From: Arthrobacter crystallopoietes
GTDB taxonomy: Bacteria > Actinomycetota > Actinomycetes > Actinomycetales > Micrococcaceae
Assembly (NCBI RefSeq): GCF_002849715.1
Contig: NZ_CP018863.1
Coordinates: 3,472,001-3,536,000, forward strand
Reading direction: 5' to 3'
Length of the DNA: 64,000 nucleotides
The notes beneath the pieces were generated by a model. It worked only from the letters and a program-made list of their open reading frames with translations. It made no database searches and was not told the origin of the DNA. Made by a program: the position numbers and the translations under genes. Shown here one piece after another: positions 22,371 through 31,614 of this stretch. Each line of letters opens with the position of its first letter. Within the stretch, counting starts at the first letter, position 1.

Positions 22371-23483
22371 TCAGCTGGCGGCCATGCCGGAGAACGTCCG
22401 GTAGTAGCGCAGGCCGAGCTCGCGGGCGCCGGCAGCGTTGAAATGGATGCCGTCGCTGGCACCGTTGGCGCCGGCAGGTCCCTCGACGAAGGCGGTTTGC
22501 GGCCGGTGGGAGGGAATGGAACGATGCGCCGCGTCGATGCGGCCGCGGATCTTCTTGTCCGCGGCGATCCACTCGGGCACCATGCCACCAATGAGGAACG
22601 GGACCGGACCCAGCTCTGCGCGGTACAGGTCGATGATCTGCAGCAGCTTGCGCCGGTACCAGTCCTCGCGCACTTTGGGCAGCGCGTCCGATTCGCCCTG
22701 GTGCCACAGGATGGCCACCAGCCGGTGCGAGGGGTTGAGGGCGAGGGCGCGGAGGCACGCATCCAGTCCCCGGCGGGCCAGGTTCACGGAGGCGGTGGTG
22801 TTGTCCGGGTCCCAGACATAGTCCGCGTTGCCGGTGATCGAGGTGCCGCCGAGGGCCGCCGGCACCAGCAGCACCTTGCGGTCCGCCGCTTGGTTGAGCC
22901 AGAGCTGCCGGGCGAACTCCATTCCGGGACCGATAGTGGGGGCACCGTCGCGCAGGTTCTGGGTGACGTGGAACAACGCGTCCGCGGCCGGAATCACGGT
23001 CCCGGCATGTGGGCCCGAGCCGGCGAACTGGTCAATGCCCTCCAGCCTGATGTCAATGGCCGGATCATGGGGCAGCCCCGAGCCTTGCATGTTGGATTGC
23101 CCCAGCAAGAGAACGACGTCGGCACCGGACTTTCGCGGGTCGGTGCGGCCGTTGCTTGCGGCGGCTCCGGCGACATTCTCGGCGCTCTGGATGCCCTGCC
23201 CGCCGGCCGGCTGGGCGGGGTTAAGCAGGTTGGCCAGCGCCCGATGCGTGGCTGATTCGGGATCGGCGATCAGCCGGGCGATGTCCTCGTCGGAGGGCAG
23301 CCCCAGGCCCGGCAGCGGACTGCCCGGGCGGGCGGCCGCATGGGCCGCTCCAGCTCCGAGGGCCCCGGAACCAAGGCCGACCGCGATGATGGGGGCGGCG
23401 CGGCGGAACAGCGTCCGGCGGCTGGGAGTGGCAGGGCTTTCAGAGCCGGATTGTTGCGCGTTGGCAGGCTCGTCCGTGCCCAT
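22371..23483 (-). CDS. Exported sialate O-acetylesterase/SASA-type esterase
   Basis: A 370-residue secreted esterase with a Tat-type signal: SRRTLFRRAAPII, a hydrophobic Gly/Ala stretch, then AHA before the mature part. The SGNH/SASA motifs are visible: LLLGQSNMQGSG (nucleophile Ser), a central WHQGESDA block and the terminal DGIHFNAAG with the Asp/His pair. Such enzymes remove acetyl groups from sialic acids, xylans or cell-wall glycans. The ATG at 23483 is chosen because GGAGGGGGA precedes it; a GTG at 23522 is also in frame. It is convergent with the DUF695 gene and lies just downstream of hutH on the same strand. Confidence 0.88.
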   Translation of the reverse strand: MGTDEPANAQQSGSESPATPSRRTLFRRAAPIIAVGLGSGALGAGAAHAAARPGSPLPGLGLPSDEDIARLIADPESATHRALANLLNPAQPAGGQGIQSAENVAGAAASNGRTDPRKSGADVVLLLGQSNMQGSGLPHDPAIDIRLEGIDQFAGSGPHAGTVIPAADALFHVTQNLRDGAPTIGPGMEFARQLWLNQAADRKVLLVPAALGGTSITGNADYVWDPDNTTASVNLARRGLDACLRALALNPSHRLVAILWHQGESDALPKVREDWYRRKLLQIIDLYRAELGPVPFLIGGMVPEWIAADKKIRGRIDAAHRSIPSHRPQTAFVEGPAGANGASDGIHFNAAGARELGLRYYRTFSGMAAS

Positions 23484-23547
23484 GCTCGTGTCCCCCTCCA
23501 GGCCGGGCGCCGGCGGGCTCACCCGCCGGCTGGCAAAATCACTCCGA

Positions 23548-25128
23548 TCAGTTTAGCGCCGACCCGAGCTTCTGCTGGACGGCCTCGATCAGCACGCCGC
23601 TGTCCACCAGAATGTACACCGCTTCGATCTCGGGGGAGAGGTAGCGGTCCGTTCCCGGGCCTTCGACCACCTTGCGGATTTCGCGCCGGACCGCGGTGAC
23701 GGCGGGGGCGCTCCGGGAGGAGTCCAGGCCGCCGTCGCGCATGTCCAGGGCCCGGGCGCTGGTGAGCAGTTCGATGGCCAGCACCCGCGTCAGGCCATCC
23801 AGCGCCCGGCGCAGCTTCAGCCCGGCGGACCAGCCCATGGAGACGTGGTCTTCCTGCATGGCGGAAGACGGGATGGAGTCCACCGAGGCCGGGTTGGCCA
23901 GCCGCTTGAGTTCGGAGACGATGCCCGCCTGGGTGTACTGGGCGATCATGTGGCCGGAGTCCACGCCGGGGTCGTCGGCCAGGAACGCGTTGAGCCCGTG
24001 GCTGCGGGCCTTGTCCAAGAAACGGTCCGTCCGCCGCTCGCTCATCGAGGCCAAATCCGCCACGGCGATGGCGAGGAAGTCCAGGGCGTAGCCGACCGGC
24101 GCGCCATGGAAGTTTCCGTTGGACTCGACCCGGCCGTCCTGGGTGACCACCGGGTTGTCGATGGCGGAGGACAGCTCGTAGCCAGCCACGGATTCCACAT
24201 GCGCGAGCGTGGCCCTTGCGGCACCGTGCACCTGCGGGGCGCAGCGCAGCGAGTAGGCGTCCTGCACGCGGGTGAAGCGGTGGCCGTCGCCATTATCGGA
24301 CGACTTCTGCTCGGCGATCAGTGGCGAGCCGTCCAGAATCCGGCGCATGTTGGCCGCGGCGGCGATCTGCCCGGGGTGCGGGCGCAGCGCGTGCAGGTCT
24401 TCGGCCAGCACCGAGTCGGTGCCCAGCAGGCCCTCGATGCTCATGGCGGCAGCCAGATCCGCCGTCTTAAGTAGCAGGTGCAGGTCCGCCGAGGCCATGA
24501 TGAGCATGCCCAGCATCCCGTCCGTGCCGTTGATCAGCGCCAGGCCTTCCTTCTCCCGCAGTTCCACCGGCTCGAGCCCGGCGGCAGCCAGCGCTTCGGC
24601 GGCAGGCACCAGGGCGCCGTCGTTATTCCGTACTTCGCCCTCGCCCATAAGCGCCAGGGCGCAGTGTGCCAGCGGTGCCAGGTCCCCCGAGCAGCCGAGC
24701 GAGCCGTACTCGCCGACCACCGGAGTGATGCCGGCGTTGAGCATGGCGGCATAGCCCTGCGCCACCATCGGGCGGACCCCTGTGCGGCCCGTGGCCATTG
24801 TGGAGAGCCGGTTGAGCATCAGGCCGCGGACCACCTCGCGGTCCACTTCGGTGCCGGAGGAGGCAGCGTGGCTGCGGATCAGGCTGCGCTGGAGCTGGGT
24901 GCGCAGCTCGATGGGGATCTGCTTGGTGGCGAGGGCGCCGAAGCCCGTCGAAACGCCGTAGTGCGGTTTGTCATCGGTGACCAGCGCGTCGATCACCGCG
25001 CGGGACTCCGCCATGGCTGACAGGGACTCGGCGCTGAGCTCGATCGGTGCGCCGTGGCGCGCGACGGCGATGACTTCCTCCGGCATGAGCGGGCCGGTGG
25101 AGATGGTGACGGGCTGAAGCTGGGACAT
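23548..25128 (-). CDS. hutH: Histidine ammonia-lyase
   Basis: HutH removes ammonia from L-histidine to give urocanate, the entry step of histidine use. The 526-residue protein shows YGVSTGFGALAT, the cofactor-forming region EYGSLGCSGDLAPLAH, and HPGQIAAAANMRRIL. The MIO cofactor normally arises from Ala-Ser-Gly; here the triad is Cys146-Ser147-Gly148, a variant I believe recurs in actinobacterial HutH proteins. The start at 25128 (MSQLQPVT) follows an AAAGG. It is the second gene of a minus-strand unit behind a substrate-binding protein and faces away from hutU. Confidence 0.96.
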   Translation of the reverse strand: MSQLQPVTISTGPLMPEEVIAVARHGAPIELSAESLSAMAESRAVIDALVTDDKPHYGVSTGFGALATKQIPIELRTQLQRSLIRSHAASSGTEVDREVVRGLMLNRLSTMATGRTGVRPMVAQGYAAMLNAGITPVVGEYGSLGCSGDLAPLAHCALALMGEGEVRNNDGALVPAAEALAAAGLEPVELREKEGLALINGTDGMLGMLIMASADLHLLLKTADLAAAMSIEGLLGTDSVLAEDLHALRPHPGQIAAAANMRRILDGSPLIAEQKSSDNGDGHRFTRVQDAYSLRCAPQVHGAARATLAHVESVAGYELSSAIDNPVVTQDGRVESNGNFHGAPVGYALDFLAIAVADLASMSERRTDRFLDKARSHGLNAFLADDPGVDSGHMIAQYTQAGIVSELKRLANPASVDSIPSSAMQEDHVSMGWSAGLKLRRALDGLTRVLAIELLTSARALDMRDGGLDSSRSAPAVTAVRREIRKVVEGPGTDRYLSPEIEAVYILVDSGVLIEAVQQKLGSALN

Positions 25129-25177
25129 GGTGCCTTTCATCGAAGGTGCGGTGGCGTGGGAGGCTGGGCGGATCTGG

Positions 25178-26206
25178 CTACTTGGCAATCAGGGCATCAT
25201 AGTCCGGCTCGTTTTCCAACACTCCGTACTTCTGGGCCGCGGTGCCCAGTTTCTGCAGTCCGTCCATGTTGACCTCGGGATACCACTTGGACATTTCCAC
25301 GGTCTCGGCCAGTTCCGGCGTGATCTTGGCGTAGTCCTGGATGATGGTGCGGACCTCGTCCTCGTTTTCCATCGCGAAGGCGAAGGACTTCTCCAGCGCA
25401 CGCGTGAAGCGTTCCACCAGCTCCGGGTTTTCCTGCAGGGTCTGCTCGGAAGTGAAGTAGAAGGCCGAATCGAAGTTCTCGGTCAGGTCCGTCATGGGGC
25501 TGGCCACGATCTCGCCGCCGGCCTCCAGGATCTGCGTGCGGAACGGTTCGGTGGTCCAGGCCGCGTCCACGTCCCCGCGCTCCAGTGCCGCCGGCATATT
25601 GGGATAGGGCATCTCGACAAAGTTCACGTCCTGCGGATCCCCGCCGGCTTCCTCGATGGAGTTGCGGATGGTCACGTCGGCGAAGTTGTTCAGGGCGTTG
25701 ACCGCCACCGTCTTGCCCACGAGGTCCGCAGCGGAATCAATGCCGCTGTCGGGCATGGCTGCCACCTCGGTGACATCCTCGCCCGGCACGTTGGTGGAGC
25801 TCGAGCCGTTGGAGACGACCTTCACCGGCAGCTTTTTGTCCTGGGCGATCAGGAGCGAGACGACGTTGGAGTAGCCGAACTGGTATTCACCGGTCATCAC
25901 GGCCGGCACGATCGCCGCGCCGCCCTGGGCGAGCTGGACGGAGAGCTGGATGCCTTCGTCCTCGAAGTAGCCCTCCTGCATGCCCAGATAGATGGGGGCG
26001 ACGTCGGTGATGGGGATGAGCCCGACGCTCACCTGGTCCAGGCCCTCCTTGGGCGCGGCGCCATTGGAATTCGGGGCGTTCTCCGGAGCCGACGGGCTGC
26101 CTGATCCGCAGCCGGTCAGCGCCAGCAGACCCGTGAGGGCGGCGGCGGACGCGCCCGTCATGAACGTACGGCGCTTGGTAGTGGATCCGCGGAAGAGCTT
26201 TTCCAT
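25178..26206 (-). CDS. ABC-type substrate-binding lipoprotein (NMT1/SsuA-like)
   Basis: The 342-residue protein has an N-terminal Tat-like signal (KRRTFMTGAS) ending in the lipobox LTGC, with lipidation at Cys33. The mature part has the NMT1/ThiY-like fold seen in binding proteins for nitrogenous and sulfonate ligands (IYLGMQEGYFEDEGI, GEYQFGYSN, AWTTEPF). The start at 26206 follows GGAGAAATTCCC. It lies 49 bases upstream of hutH, so it may deliver histidine or urocanate, but that is inference from context. No permease or ATPase gene is adjacent, which is unusual. Confidence 0.9.
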   Translation of the reverse strand: MEKLFRGSTTKRRTFMTGASAAALTGLLALTGCGSGSPSAPENAPNSNGAAPKEGLDQVSVGLIPITDVAPIYLGMQEGYFEDEGIQLSVQLAQGGAAIVPAVMTGEYQFGYSNVVSLLIAQDKKLPVKVVSNGSSSTNVPGEDVTEVAAMPDSGIDSAADLVGKTVAVNALNNFADVTIRNSIEEAGGDPQDVNFVEMPYPNMPAALERGDVDAAWTTEPFRTQILEAGGEIVASPMTDLTENFDSAFYFTSEQTLQENPELVERFTRALEKSFAFAMENEDEVRTIIQDYAKITPELAETVEMSKWYPEVNMDGLQKLGTAAQKYGVLENEPDYDALIAK

Positions 26207-26404
26207 GGGAATTTCTCCAGTTCTGCCGCTGAATGGCAAGGCCATTTCAGACAGTAAAATTTATGGGCTAATAGGGAAAAGGTACAGAGCGATCGCCCTG
26301 CCGTCAATGGTGGAGTGAAAAAAGGGGCATTGCCACTAGATGAAATTGATGTTTTACTAAGTGCAACGTCGATGAAACGACGATCCCGACGGAAAGGCAC
26401 TGGC
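26207..26404. promoter_or_regulatory. Divergent promoter region of the hut cluster
   Basis: This 198-base gap separates the minus-strand binding-protein/hutH unit from the plus-strand iclR gene. It is markedly A/T-rich for this genome (AGTAAAATTTATGGGC, TTGATGTTTTACTAAG), as expected for facing promoters. An inverted repeat, AATGGC-AAG-GCCATT (26232-26246), lies 26 bases from the binding-protein start and is a candidate site for the IclR-type regulator. I cannot place -10/-35 boxes with confidence. Confidence 0.5.
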
Positions 26405-27112
26405 ATGGTGGACACCACTACAGACACCGCTGCGGCGCCGGACGCCACTACCCGTGCCGCCGACCGCGCCCTGGGTCTGCTGCGCGTTGTCTGCGAGAAC
26501 GACGGCGTCAAACTCGCCGATGCGGCCAAGGCAGCAGACCTTTCGGCGAGCACGGCGCTTCGCCTGCTGAGGACGCTGGAAGCCAACGGCTTCGCAGCCA
26601 AACGCGAGGACGGGCTGTACCGGCCGGGATTCCGCATGGTCCAGCTGGGCGTCCAGGCCTTGAGCCACGAATCGCTGGTCGCGACCAGCCAGGATGCCTT
26701 GCGCTCACTGGTTTCCCGGACGGGCGAATCCGCCTACCTCAGCGTGGCCGCAGGCAGCACCGACGGGCTGTACCTGGCCATCGAGGAAGGCACGCACACC
26801 GTGCGCCACATCAATTGGGTGGGCCGTACGTTCCCGATGGTCGGCAGCGCCGCCGGGGAAGCCCTGCAGGGCAAGGTGGCGCCCGGGTCCTTCGCCGTCG
26901 TGGCCGAAGGCGTCGAGCCCGACATCACCGCCGTGGCCGCCCCGGTAATGGCCGGTTCCAAGGTGGTCGCCGCCCTGAGCATTGTTGCGCCGAGCTACCG
27001 CACCACCGCCGAAGCCGCCCAAACCTTCGGCGCCCTGCTGGCTGCCGAAGCAGGCCGCGTCTTTGCCGCCCCAGGCGGGGATGCCGCCGTCGTTAGTCCC
27101 CGGACTTCCTAA
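26405..27112 (+). CDS. IclR-family regulator, probably of histidine utilisation
   Basis: A 235-residue regulator. Residues about 15-75 form the IclR winged helix (KLADAAKAADLSASTALRLL, with recognition helix STALRLLRTLE), and the rest is the ligand domain (ESAYLSVAAGSTDGLYLAI, GSAAGEALQG, APVMAGSKVVAALS). The ATG at 26405 is used because GGAAAGG precedes it; upstream in-frame ATGs at 26315 and 26372 are less likely. IclR-type HutR proteins control hut genes in corynebacteria, so that role fits here. The last residues (AAVVSPRTS) are encoded by an exact copy of the dispersed 13-mer, giving an unconserved tail. Confidence 0.9.
   Translation: MVDTTTDTAAAPDATTRAADRALGLLRVVCENDGVKLADAAKAADLSASTALRLLRTLEANGFAAKREDGLYRPGFRMVQLGVQALSHESLVATSQDALRSLVSRTGESAYLSVAAGSTDGLYLAIEEGTHTVRHINWVGRTFPMVGSAAGEALQGKVAPGSFAVVAEGVEPDITAVAAPVMAGSKVVAALSIVAPSYRTTAEAAQTFGALLAAEAGRVFAAPGGDAAVVSPRTS
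27084..27096 (-). repeat. Exact copy of CTAACGACGGCGG at the 3' end of the iclR gene
   Basis: The plus strand reads CCGCCGTCGTTAG. On the minus strand the element extends to CTAACGACGGCGGCATC, 17 bases identical to the copy at 42864. It encodes part of the C-terminal tail of the regulator (AAVVS). Confidence 0.75.
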
Positions 27113-27173
27113 CCTGTTCCTAGCCTGACAGCCGGATAACTACCCGCTTCCATCAGAGAAAGAGCCTTCAGAA

Positions 27174-28856
27174 ATGACCTTCACGCAACATGATTCCTCC
27201 CGTACCGTCCGCGCCGCCCGCGGCACCGAGCTGACGGCCAAGAGCTGGCAGACCGAGGCGCCGCTGCGGATGCTGATGAACAACCTGGATCCCGAGGTCG
27301 CCGAGCGCCCCGAGGATCTGGTGGTCTACGGCGGGACGGGCCGCGCGGCCCGCAGTTGGGAAGCTTACGACGCGATTGTGCGCACGCTGGCCACCCTTGA
27401 GAAGGACGAGACTTTGCTGGTCCAGTCCGGCAAGCCGGTGGGCGTTTTCCGCACCAATGAATGGGCGCCGCGGGTGCTGATCGCCAACTCGAACTTGGTG
27501 GGGGACTGGGCCAACTGGCCCGAGTTCCGCCGGCTCGAGGCCGAAGGGCTGATGATGTACGGCCAGATGACCGCGGGGTCCTGGATCTACATCGGCACCC
27601 AGGGCATCCTGCAGGGCACCTACGAAACCTTCGCCGCCGTCGCCGACAAGCGGTTCAATGGCACGCTGGCCGGAACGCTGACCCTGACCGGCGGCTGCGG
27701 CGGCATGGGCGGCGCGCAGCCGCTGGCCGTGACGCTGAACCAGGGAGCGTGCCTGATAGTCGACGTCGACGAGACGCGCCTGCGCCGCCGTGCCGGCAAG
27801 CGGTACCTGGACGAGGTGGAAACGGATCTTGACGCCGCGCTGGCCAAGGTCATGCGCGCCAAGGCGGAGAAGCGGCCGCTGTCCGTGGGCTACGTGGGCA
27901 ATGCCGCCGCGGTGTTCCCCGAGTTGCTGCGCCGCCACCACACCGGCGAGATCAGCGTGGACATCGTCACCGACCAGACCTCGGCGCACGACCCGCTGAG
28001 CTACCTGCCGCTGGAGTACTCGGTGGAGCAATGGGACGCCGAGGCCAAGGCCGACCCCGCGGGCTTCACCAAGAAGGCGCAGGAATCCATGGCCCGCCAC
28101 GTGCAGGCAATGGTGGAGTTCCAGGACGCCGGCGCCGAGGTGTTCGACTACGGCAACTCCATCCGCGACGAGGCACGTCTGGGCGGCTATGACCGGGCCT
28201 TCGAGTTCCCCGGCTTCGTGCCTGCCTACATCCGTCCCTTGTTCTGTGAAGGGCTCGGCCCGTTCCGCTGGGTCGCTCTGTCCGGCGATCCGGAGGACAT
28301 CCGCGTCACCGACGAGGCGATCAAGGAGCTATTCCCCGAGAACGAACACCTGCACCGCTGGATCGACGCCGCGCAGGAGCATGTCGAGTTCGAAGGTCTA
28401 CCGGCACGCATCTGCTGGCTGGGCTACGGAGAGCGGCAGAAGGCCGGGCTGCTGTTCAACCGGCTGGTGGCCGAGGGCAAGGTCTCTGCGCCGATCGTGA
28501 TCGGCCGCGACCACCTGGACTCCGGTTCCGTGGCTTCCCCGTACCGCGAGACCGAATCTATGGCGGACGGTTCCGACGCGATTGCCGACTGGCCGCTGCT
28601 GAATGCGCTGGTCAACACGTCCTCCGGCGCCACCTGGGTGTCCATCCACCACGGCGGCGGCGTCGGCATCGGCCGCTCCATCCACGCCGGCCAGGTCTCC
28701 GTTGCCGACGGCACCGAATTGGCGGCGCAGAAGCTGGAACGGCTGCTGACCAACGATCCGGGCATGGGAGTGATCCGGCACGTGGATGCGGGTTACGATC
28801 GGGCCGTTGAGGTTGCTGCCGAGCGCGGGGTGCGGGTACCGATGACCGAGTCCTGA
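27174..28856 (+). CDS. hutU: Urocanate hydratase
   Basis: HutU hydrates urocanate to imidazolonepropionate using a tightly bound NAD+. The 560-residue length is normal. Conserved blocks include [41 protein letters not shown] (the NAD-binding Gly-rich loop) and [18 protein letters not shown]. The ATG follows AGAAAGAG at a slightly long distance. It is the second step of the pathway and the first enzyme gene downstream of the IclR-type regulator, leading into the amidohydrolase, hutF and hutI genes on the same strand. Confidence 0.97.
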   Translation: MTFTQHDSSRTVRAARGTELTAKSWQTEAPLRMLMNNLDPEVAERPEDLVVYGGTGRAARSWEAYDAIVRTLATLEKDETLLVQSGKPVGVFRTNEWAPRVLIANSNLVGDWANWPEFRRLEAEGLMMYGQMTAGSWIYIGTQGILQGTYETFAAVADKRFNGTLAGTLTLTGGCGGMGGAQPLAVTLNQGACLIVDVDETRLRRRAGKRYLDEVETDLDAALAKVMRAKAEKRPLSVGYVGNAAAVFPELLRRHHTGEISVDIVTDQTSAHDPLSYLPLEYSVEQWDAEAKADPAGFTKKAQESMARHVQAMVEFQDAGAEVFDYGNSIRDEARLGGYDRAFEFPGFVPAYIRPLFCEGLGPFRWVALSGDPEDIRVTDEAIKELFPENEHLHRWIDAAQEHVEFEGLPARICWLGYGERQKAGLLFNRLVAEGKVSAPIVIGRDHLDSGSVASPYRETESMADGSDAIADWPLLNALVNTSSGATWVSIHHGGGVGIGRSIHAGQVSVADGTELAAQKLERLLTNDPGMGVIRHVDAGYDRAVEVAAERGVRVPMTES

Positions 28857-28924
28857 TCCCGCCCCGTCCCACCCGTTCGTCTTTCCCCGTTCTCCTGTCC
28901 GCCCGTCCCATCCGGAGGTCCTCC

Positions 28925-30124
28925 TTGGAAACCGTTTCCCAGCTGCTCGAGTCAATCAGCGACGTCGGCCGTGATACTGTCCGCGGCGGATACTCGCGTC
29001 CGGTGTATTCGACGGCGGAGCTGGACCTGCGCGGGTGGTTCGTCGAACAGGCCGGGCGGCGCGGGCTGGAGGTCGAGACGGACCGCAACGGCATCATCTG
29101 GGCCTGGTGGGGCGCACCCGAAAAAGGTGCGCTGGTCACCGGCAGCCACCTGGACTCGGTCCCCGGCGGGGGCGCGTTCGATGGTCCGCTCGGTGTTGCT
29201 TCGGCACTCGCCGCCGTCGACGTCCTGCGGCAGCGCGGGGTGCAGCCCAACCGGTCCCTCGCCATCACGGTCTTCCCCGAGGAGGAGGGCTCACGCTTCG
29301 GCGTGGCCTGCCTCGGCTCGCGGCTGCTAACCGGCGCCATCGATCCGGACAAGGCCCGGAACCTGCGCGACGCGGACGGCAATACCTTTGCGGACGTCTC
29401 GCGGGGGAACGCGCTGGACCCGGAGCACTTCGGGCGGGACGAGGAAGCGCTGGCCCGGATCGGCGACTTCGTCGAACTGCATGTTGAGCAGGGCCGCGGC
29501 CTCGGCGAGGAGGGGCCGGCGATCGCCGTCGGCAGTTCCATCCTGGGCCACGGACGCTGGAAGCTGACGGTCAGCGGCCAGGGCAACCACGCCGGAACCA
29601 CCCTGATGCAGGACCGGGCGGATCCCATGGTGGCGGCAGCGCAGATCATTCTTGCCGTGCAGAAAACGGCCGCCGCCCAGCCGGACGCCCGCGCCACGGT
29701 GGGGCGGCTGGAACCGATCCCCGGCGGCACCAACGTGATCGCCTCGCGGGTCCAATTGTGGCTCGACGTCCGGCATCCGGAAGACGCCGTGACCGCCGCC
29801 CTCGTGGAGGCGATCCACGGCAAGGCACAGAAGATCGCCGCGTTCGAGGGCTGTTCCGTGACGCTGACGGAGGAGTCCTATTCCGGCACGGTCCACTTCG
29901 ACGCGGCACTGCAGCGGCAGCTCGAAAATGCGCTGCCCGGGGCGCCGGTGCTCGCCACAGGTGCTGGCCATGACGCCGGTGTGTTGGCCGGCTATGTGCC
30001 CTCCGGCATGATCTTCGTGCGCAACCCGACCGGCATCTCCCACTCGCCGGAAGAACACGTTGAGGACGACGACGCCGACGCGGGCGCGGGTGCGTTGGCC
30101 GACGTACTGGAGGGGCTGCTGTGA
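28925..30124 (+). CDS. M20-family amidohydrolase (allantoate amidohydrolase-like), probable formylglutamate step
   Basis: The 399-residue protein belongs to the allantoate amidohydrolase/N-carbamoyl-amino-acid hydrolase branch of M20 metallohydrolases: TGSHLDSVPGGGAFDGPLG (first metal ligands), PEEEGSRFGVACLGSR (bridging Glu pair), ELHVEQGRGL, and PSGMIFVRNPTGISHSPEE. The start codon is TTG, supported by GGAGGT six bases upstream. The gene overlaps hutF by four bases. Because HutF yields N-formylglutamate and no HutG is present here, this enzyme is the likely deformylase giving glutamate; that is inference from position, although a similar gene order is known in Streptomyces. Confidence 0.88.
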   Translation: METVSQLLESISDVGRDTVRGGYSRPVYSTAELDLRGWFVEQAGRRGLEVETDRNGIIWAWWGAPEKGALVTGSHLDSVPGGGAFDGPLGVASALAAVDVLRQRGVQPNRSLAITVFPEEEGSRFGVACLGSRLLTGAIDPDKARNLRDADGNTFADVSRGNALDPEHFGRDEEALARIGDFVELHVEQGRGLGEEGPAIAVGSSILGHGRWKLTVSGQGNHAGTTLMQDRADPMVAAAQIILAVQKTAAAQPDARATVGRLEPIPGGTNVIASRVQLWLDVRHPEDAVTAALVEAIHGKAQKIAAFEGCSVTLTEESYSGTVHFDAALQRQLENALPGAPVLATGAGHDAGVLAGYVPSGMIFVRNPTGISHSPEEHVEDDDADAGAGALADVLEGLL

Positions 30125-31614
30125 GCGTCTGGTGCGAAGCCGCCTGGATCCGCGGGCGCGGCGTCGTGTCCGGCGTGCGCGTGGAGGTGGACGAATCCGG
30201 AATTGTGACCCGGCTTGAGCTGGGCGCGGAGCGGAAGGCCTCGGACCTGCCCGTCTCCGGCGTAGCCTTTCCGGCTGCTTCCAACGCCCACTCGCATGCC
30301 TTCCACCGGGTCCTGCGGGGCCGCACGCATGACATGGGCGTGGGCAGTTTCTGGACCTGGCGGGAGCAGATGTACCGTGCGGCCGGGGCGTTGAGCCCGG
30401 CGTTGTATGAGCAGCTGGCCACAGCCGTCTTTGCCGAAATGGTGGTGACGGGCTGGACCAGCGTGGCCGAATTCCACTACGTCCACCACCGTCCCGACGG
30501 CACGCCGTACGGGAGCACAGGCAATGGTGGCAGCCCGGGGAGTGCCCGGAGCGAGGCCAGCGCCGGCAGCACAGACCCGTACGGCAGCGCGGACGGCAGC
30601 GGTAGCGCAGCCTCGAACGGAGCCGACGGCCCCCATGCCATGGAGCTCGCCTTGGCCAGGGCGGCGGTCAACGCCAGGATCAGGCTGACGCTGCTGGACA
30701 CCTGCTATCTCGCCGGCGGGATCGGGCAGGAGCTCTCGCCGGAACAGCTGCGGTTCGGCGATCCGGATGTCCACGCGTGGTTGTCGCGGCTGGAGTCCCT
30801 GCGCGAAGCCATTTCACGGGAATTCAGTCCGGACCAGGTCACTGTTGGTGCCGCCCTGCATTCGGTGCGCGGGGTGCCCGCCGACGTGCTGCCGGTCATT
30901 GCCGAGAAGCTGCCGCCGGAGATTCCGCTGCACATCCACCTTTCCGAACAGCCCGCCGAAAACGAAGCCTGCCTGCAGGCCACCGGGCTGACCCCGACGG
31001 CGCTGCTGCGCCGGAGCGGCCTGCTCACCCGCCGGCTTTCGGCCGTCCACGCCACCCACCTGACGGAGCAGGACATCGCCATGCTCGGCGCCGCCCATGC
31101 CACCGTGGTGATGTGCCCGACTACCGAGGCGGACCTGGCGGACGGCATCGGTCCGGCAGCGGCACTGCGCGACGCCGGGGCGCGCATCGCGCTCGGCACG
31201 GACCAGCACGCCGTCGTCGATCCCTGGCTGGAAATGCGGGCCCTCGAACATGGCGAACGGCTCCGGTCCGGCCAGCGCGGCTGGTTCCCGCCCGAAGCCT
31301 TGCACGAGGCGGCCTCGGACGCCGGCGCCCGCTCGCAGGGCAGAAGGCTGCCCGGGTTCGAACGGGGGAAGTACTGCGATCTGATGGCGGTGGACCCCGG
31401 CAGCCTGCGCACCATCGGCTCGCAGCCGGACCAGCTGGCACTTTCCGCCACCGCGCAGGACGTCAGGACCGTCGTCGTCGGCGGTCGCCTCGCCGCCCGC
31501 CAAGGCATCCACGCGACGCTGGGCGATCCCGCCCGGCTGCTCGCGGCAGCCATCACCGACGTCGACGCCGCAGCAACCGGCGACACCGCAGCCAAGGGAG
31601 CCCTCCAAAAATGA
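30121..31614 (+). CDS. hutF: Formimidoylglutamate deiminase
   Basis: HutF deiminates N-formimino-L-glutamate to N-formylglutamate and ammonia. The 497-residue amidohydrolase-superfamily protein shows FPAASNAHSHAFHRVLRG (metal-binding His pair), HLSEQPAENEAC (catalytic His/Glu), and CPTTEADLADGIGPA with the late Asp in LGTDQHAVVDP. It starts with GTG inside the preceding stop (GTGA) and ends in ATGA shared with hutI, so three genes are translationally coupled. About 42 Gly/Ser-rich residues (codons within 30511-30636) are inserted after HRPDGTPY where related enzymes are continuous. Confidence 0.94.
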   Translation: MSVWCEAAWIRGRGVVSGVRVEVDESGIVTRLELGAERKASDLPVSGVAFPAASNAHSHAFHRVLRGRTHDMGVGSFWTWREQMYRAAGALSPALYEQLATAVFAEMVVTGWTSVAEFHYVHHRPDGTPYGSTGNGGSPGSARSEASAGSTDPYGSADGSGSAASNGADGPHAMELALARAAVNARIRLTLLDTCYLAGGIGQELSPEQLRFGDPDVHAWLSRLESLREAISREFSPDQVTVGAALHSVRGVPADVLPVIAEKLPPEIPLHIHLSEQPAENEACLQATGLTPTALLRRSGLLTRRLSAVHATHLTEQDIAMLGAAHATVVMCPTTEADLADGIGPAAALRDAGARIALGTDQHAVVDPWLEMRALEHGERLRSGQRGWFPPEALHEAASDAGARSQGRRLPGFERGKYCDLMAVDPGSLRTIGSQPDQLALSATAQDVRTVVVGGRLAARQGIHATLGDPARLLAAAITDVDAAATGDTAAKGALQK

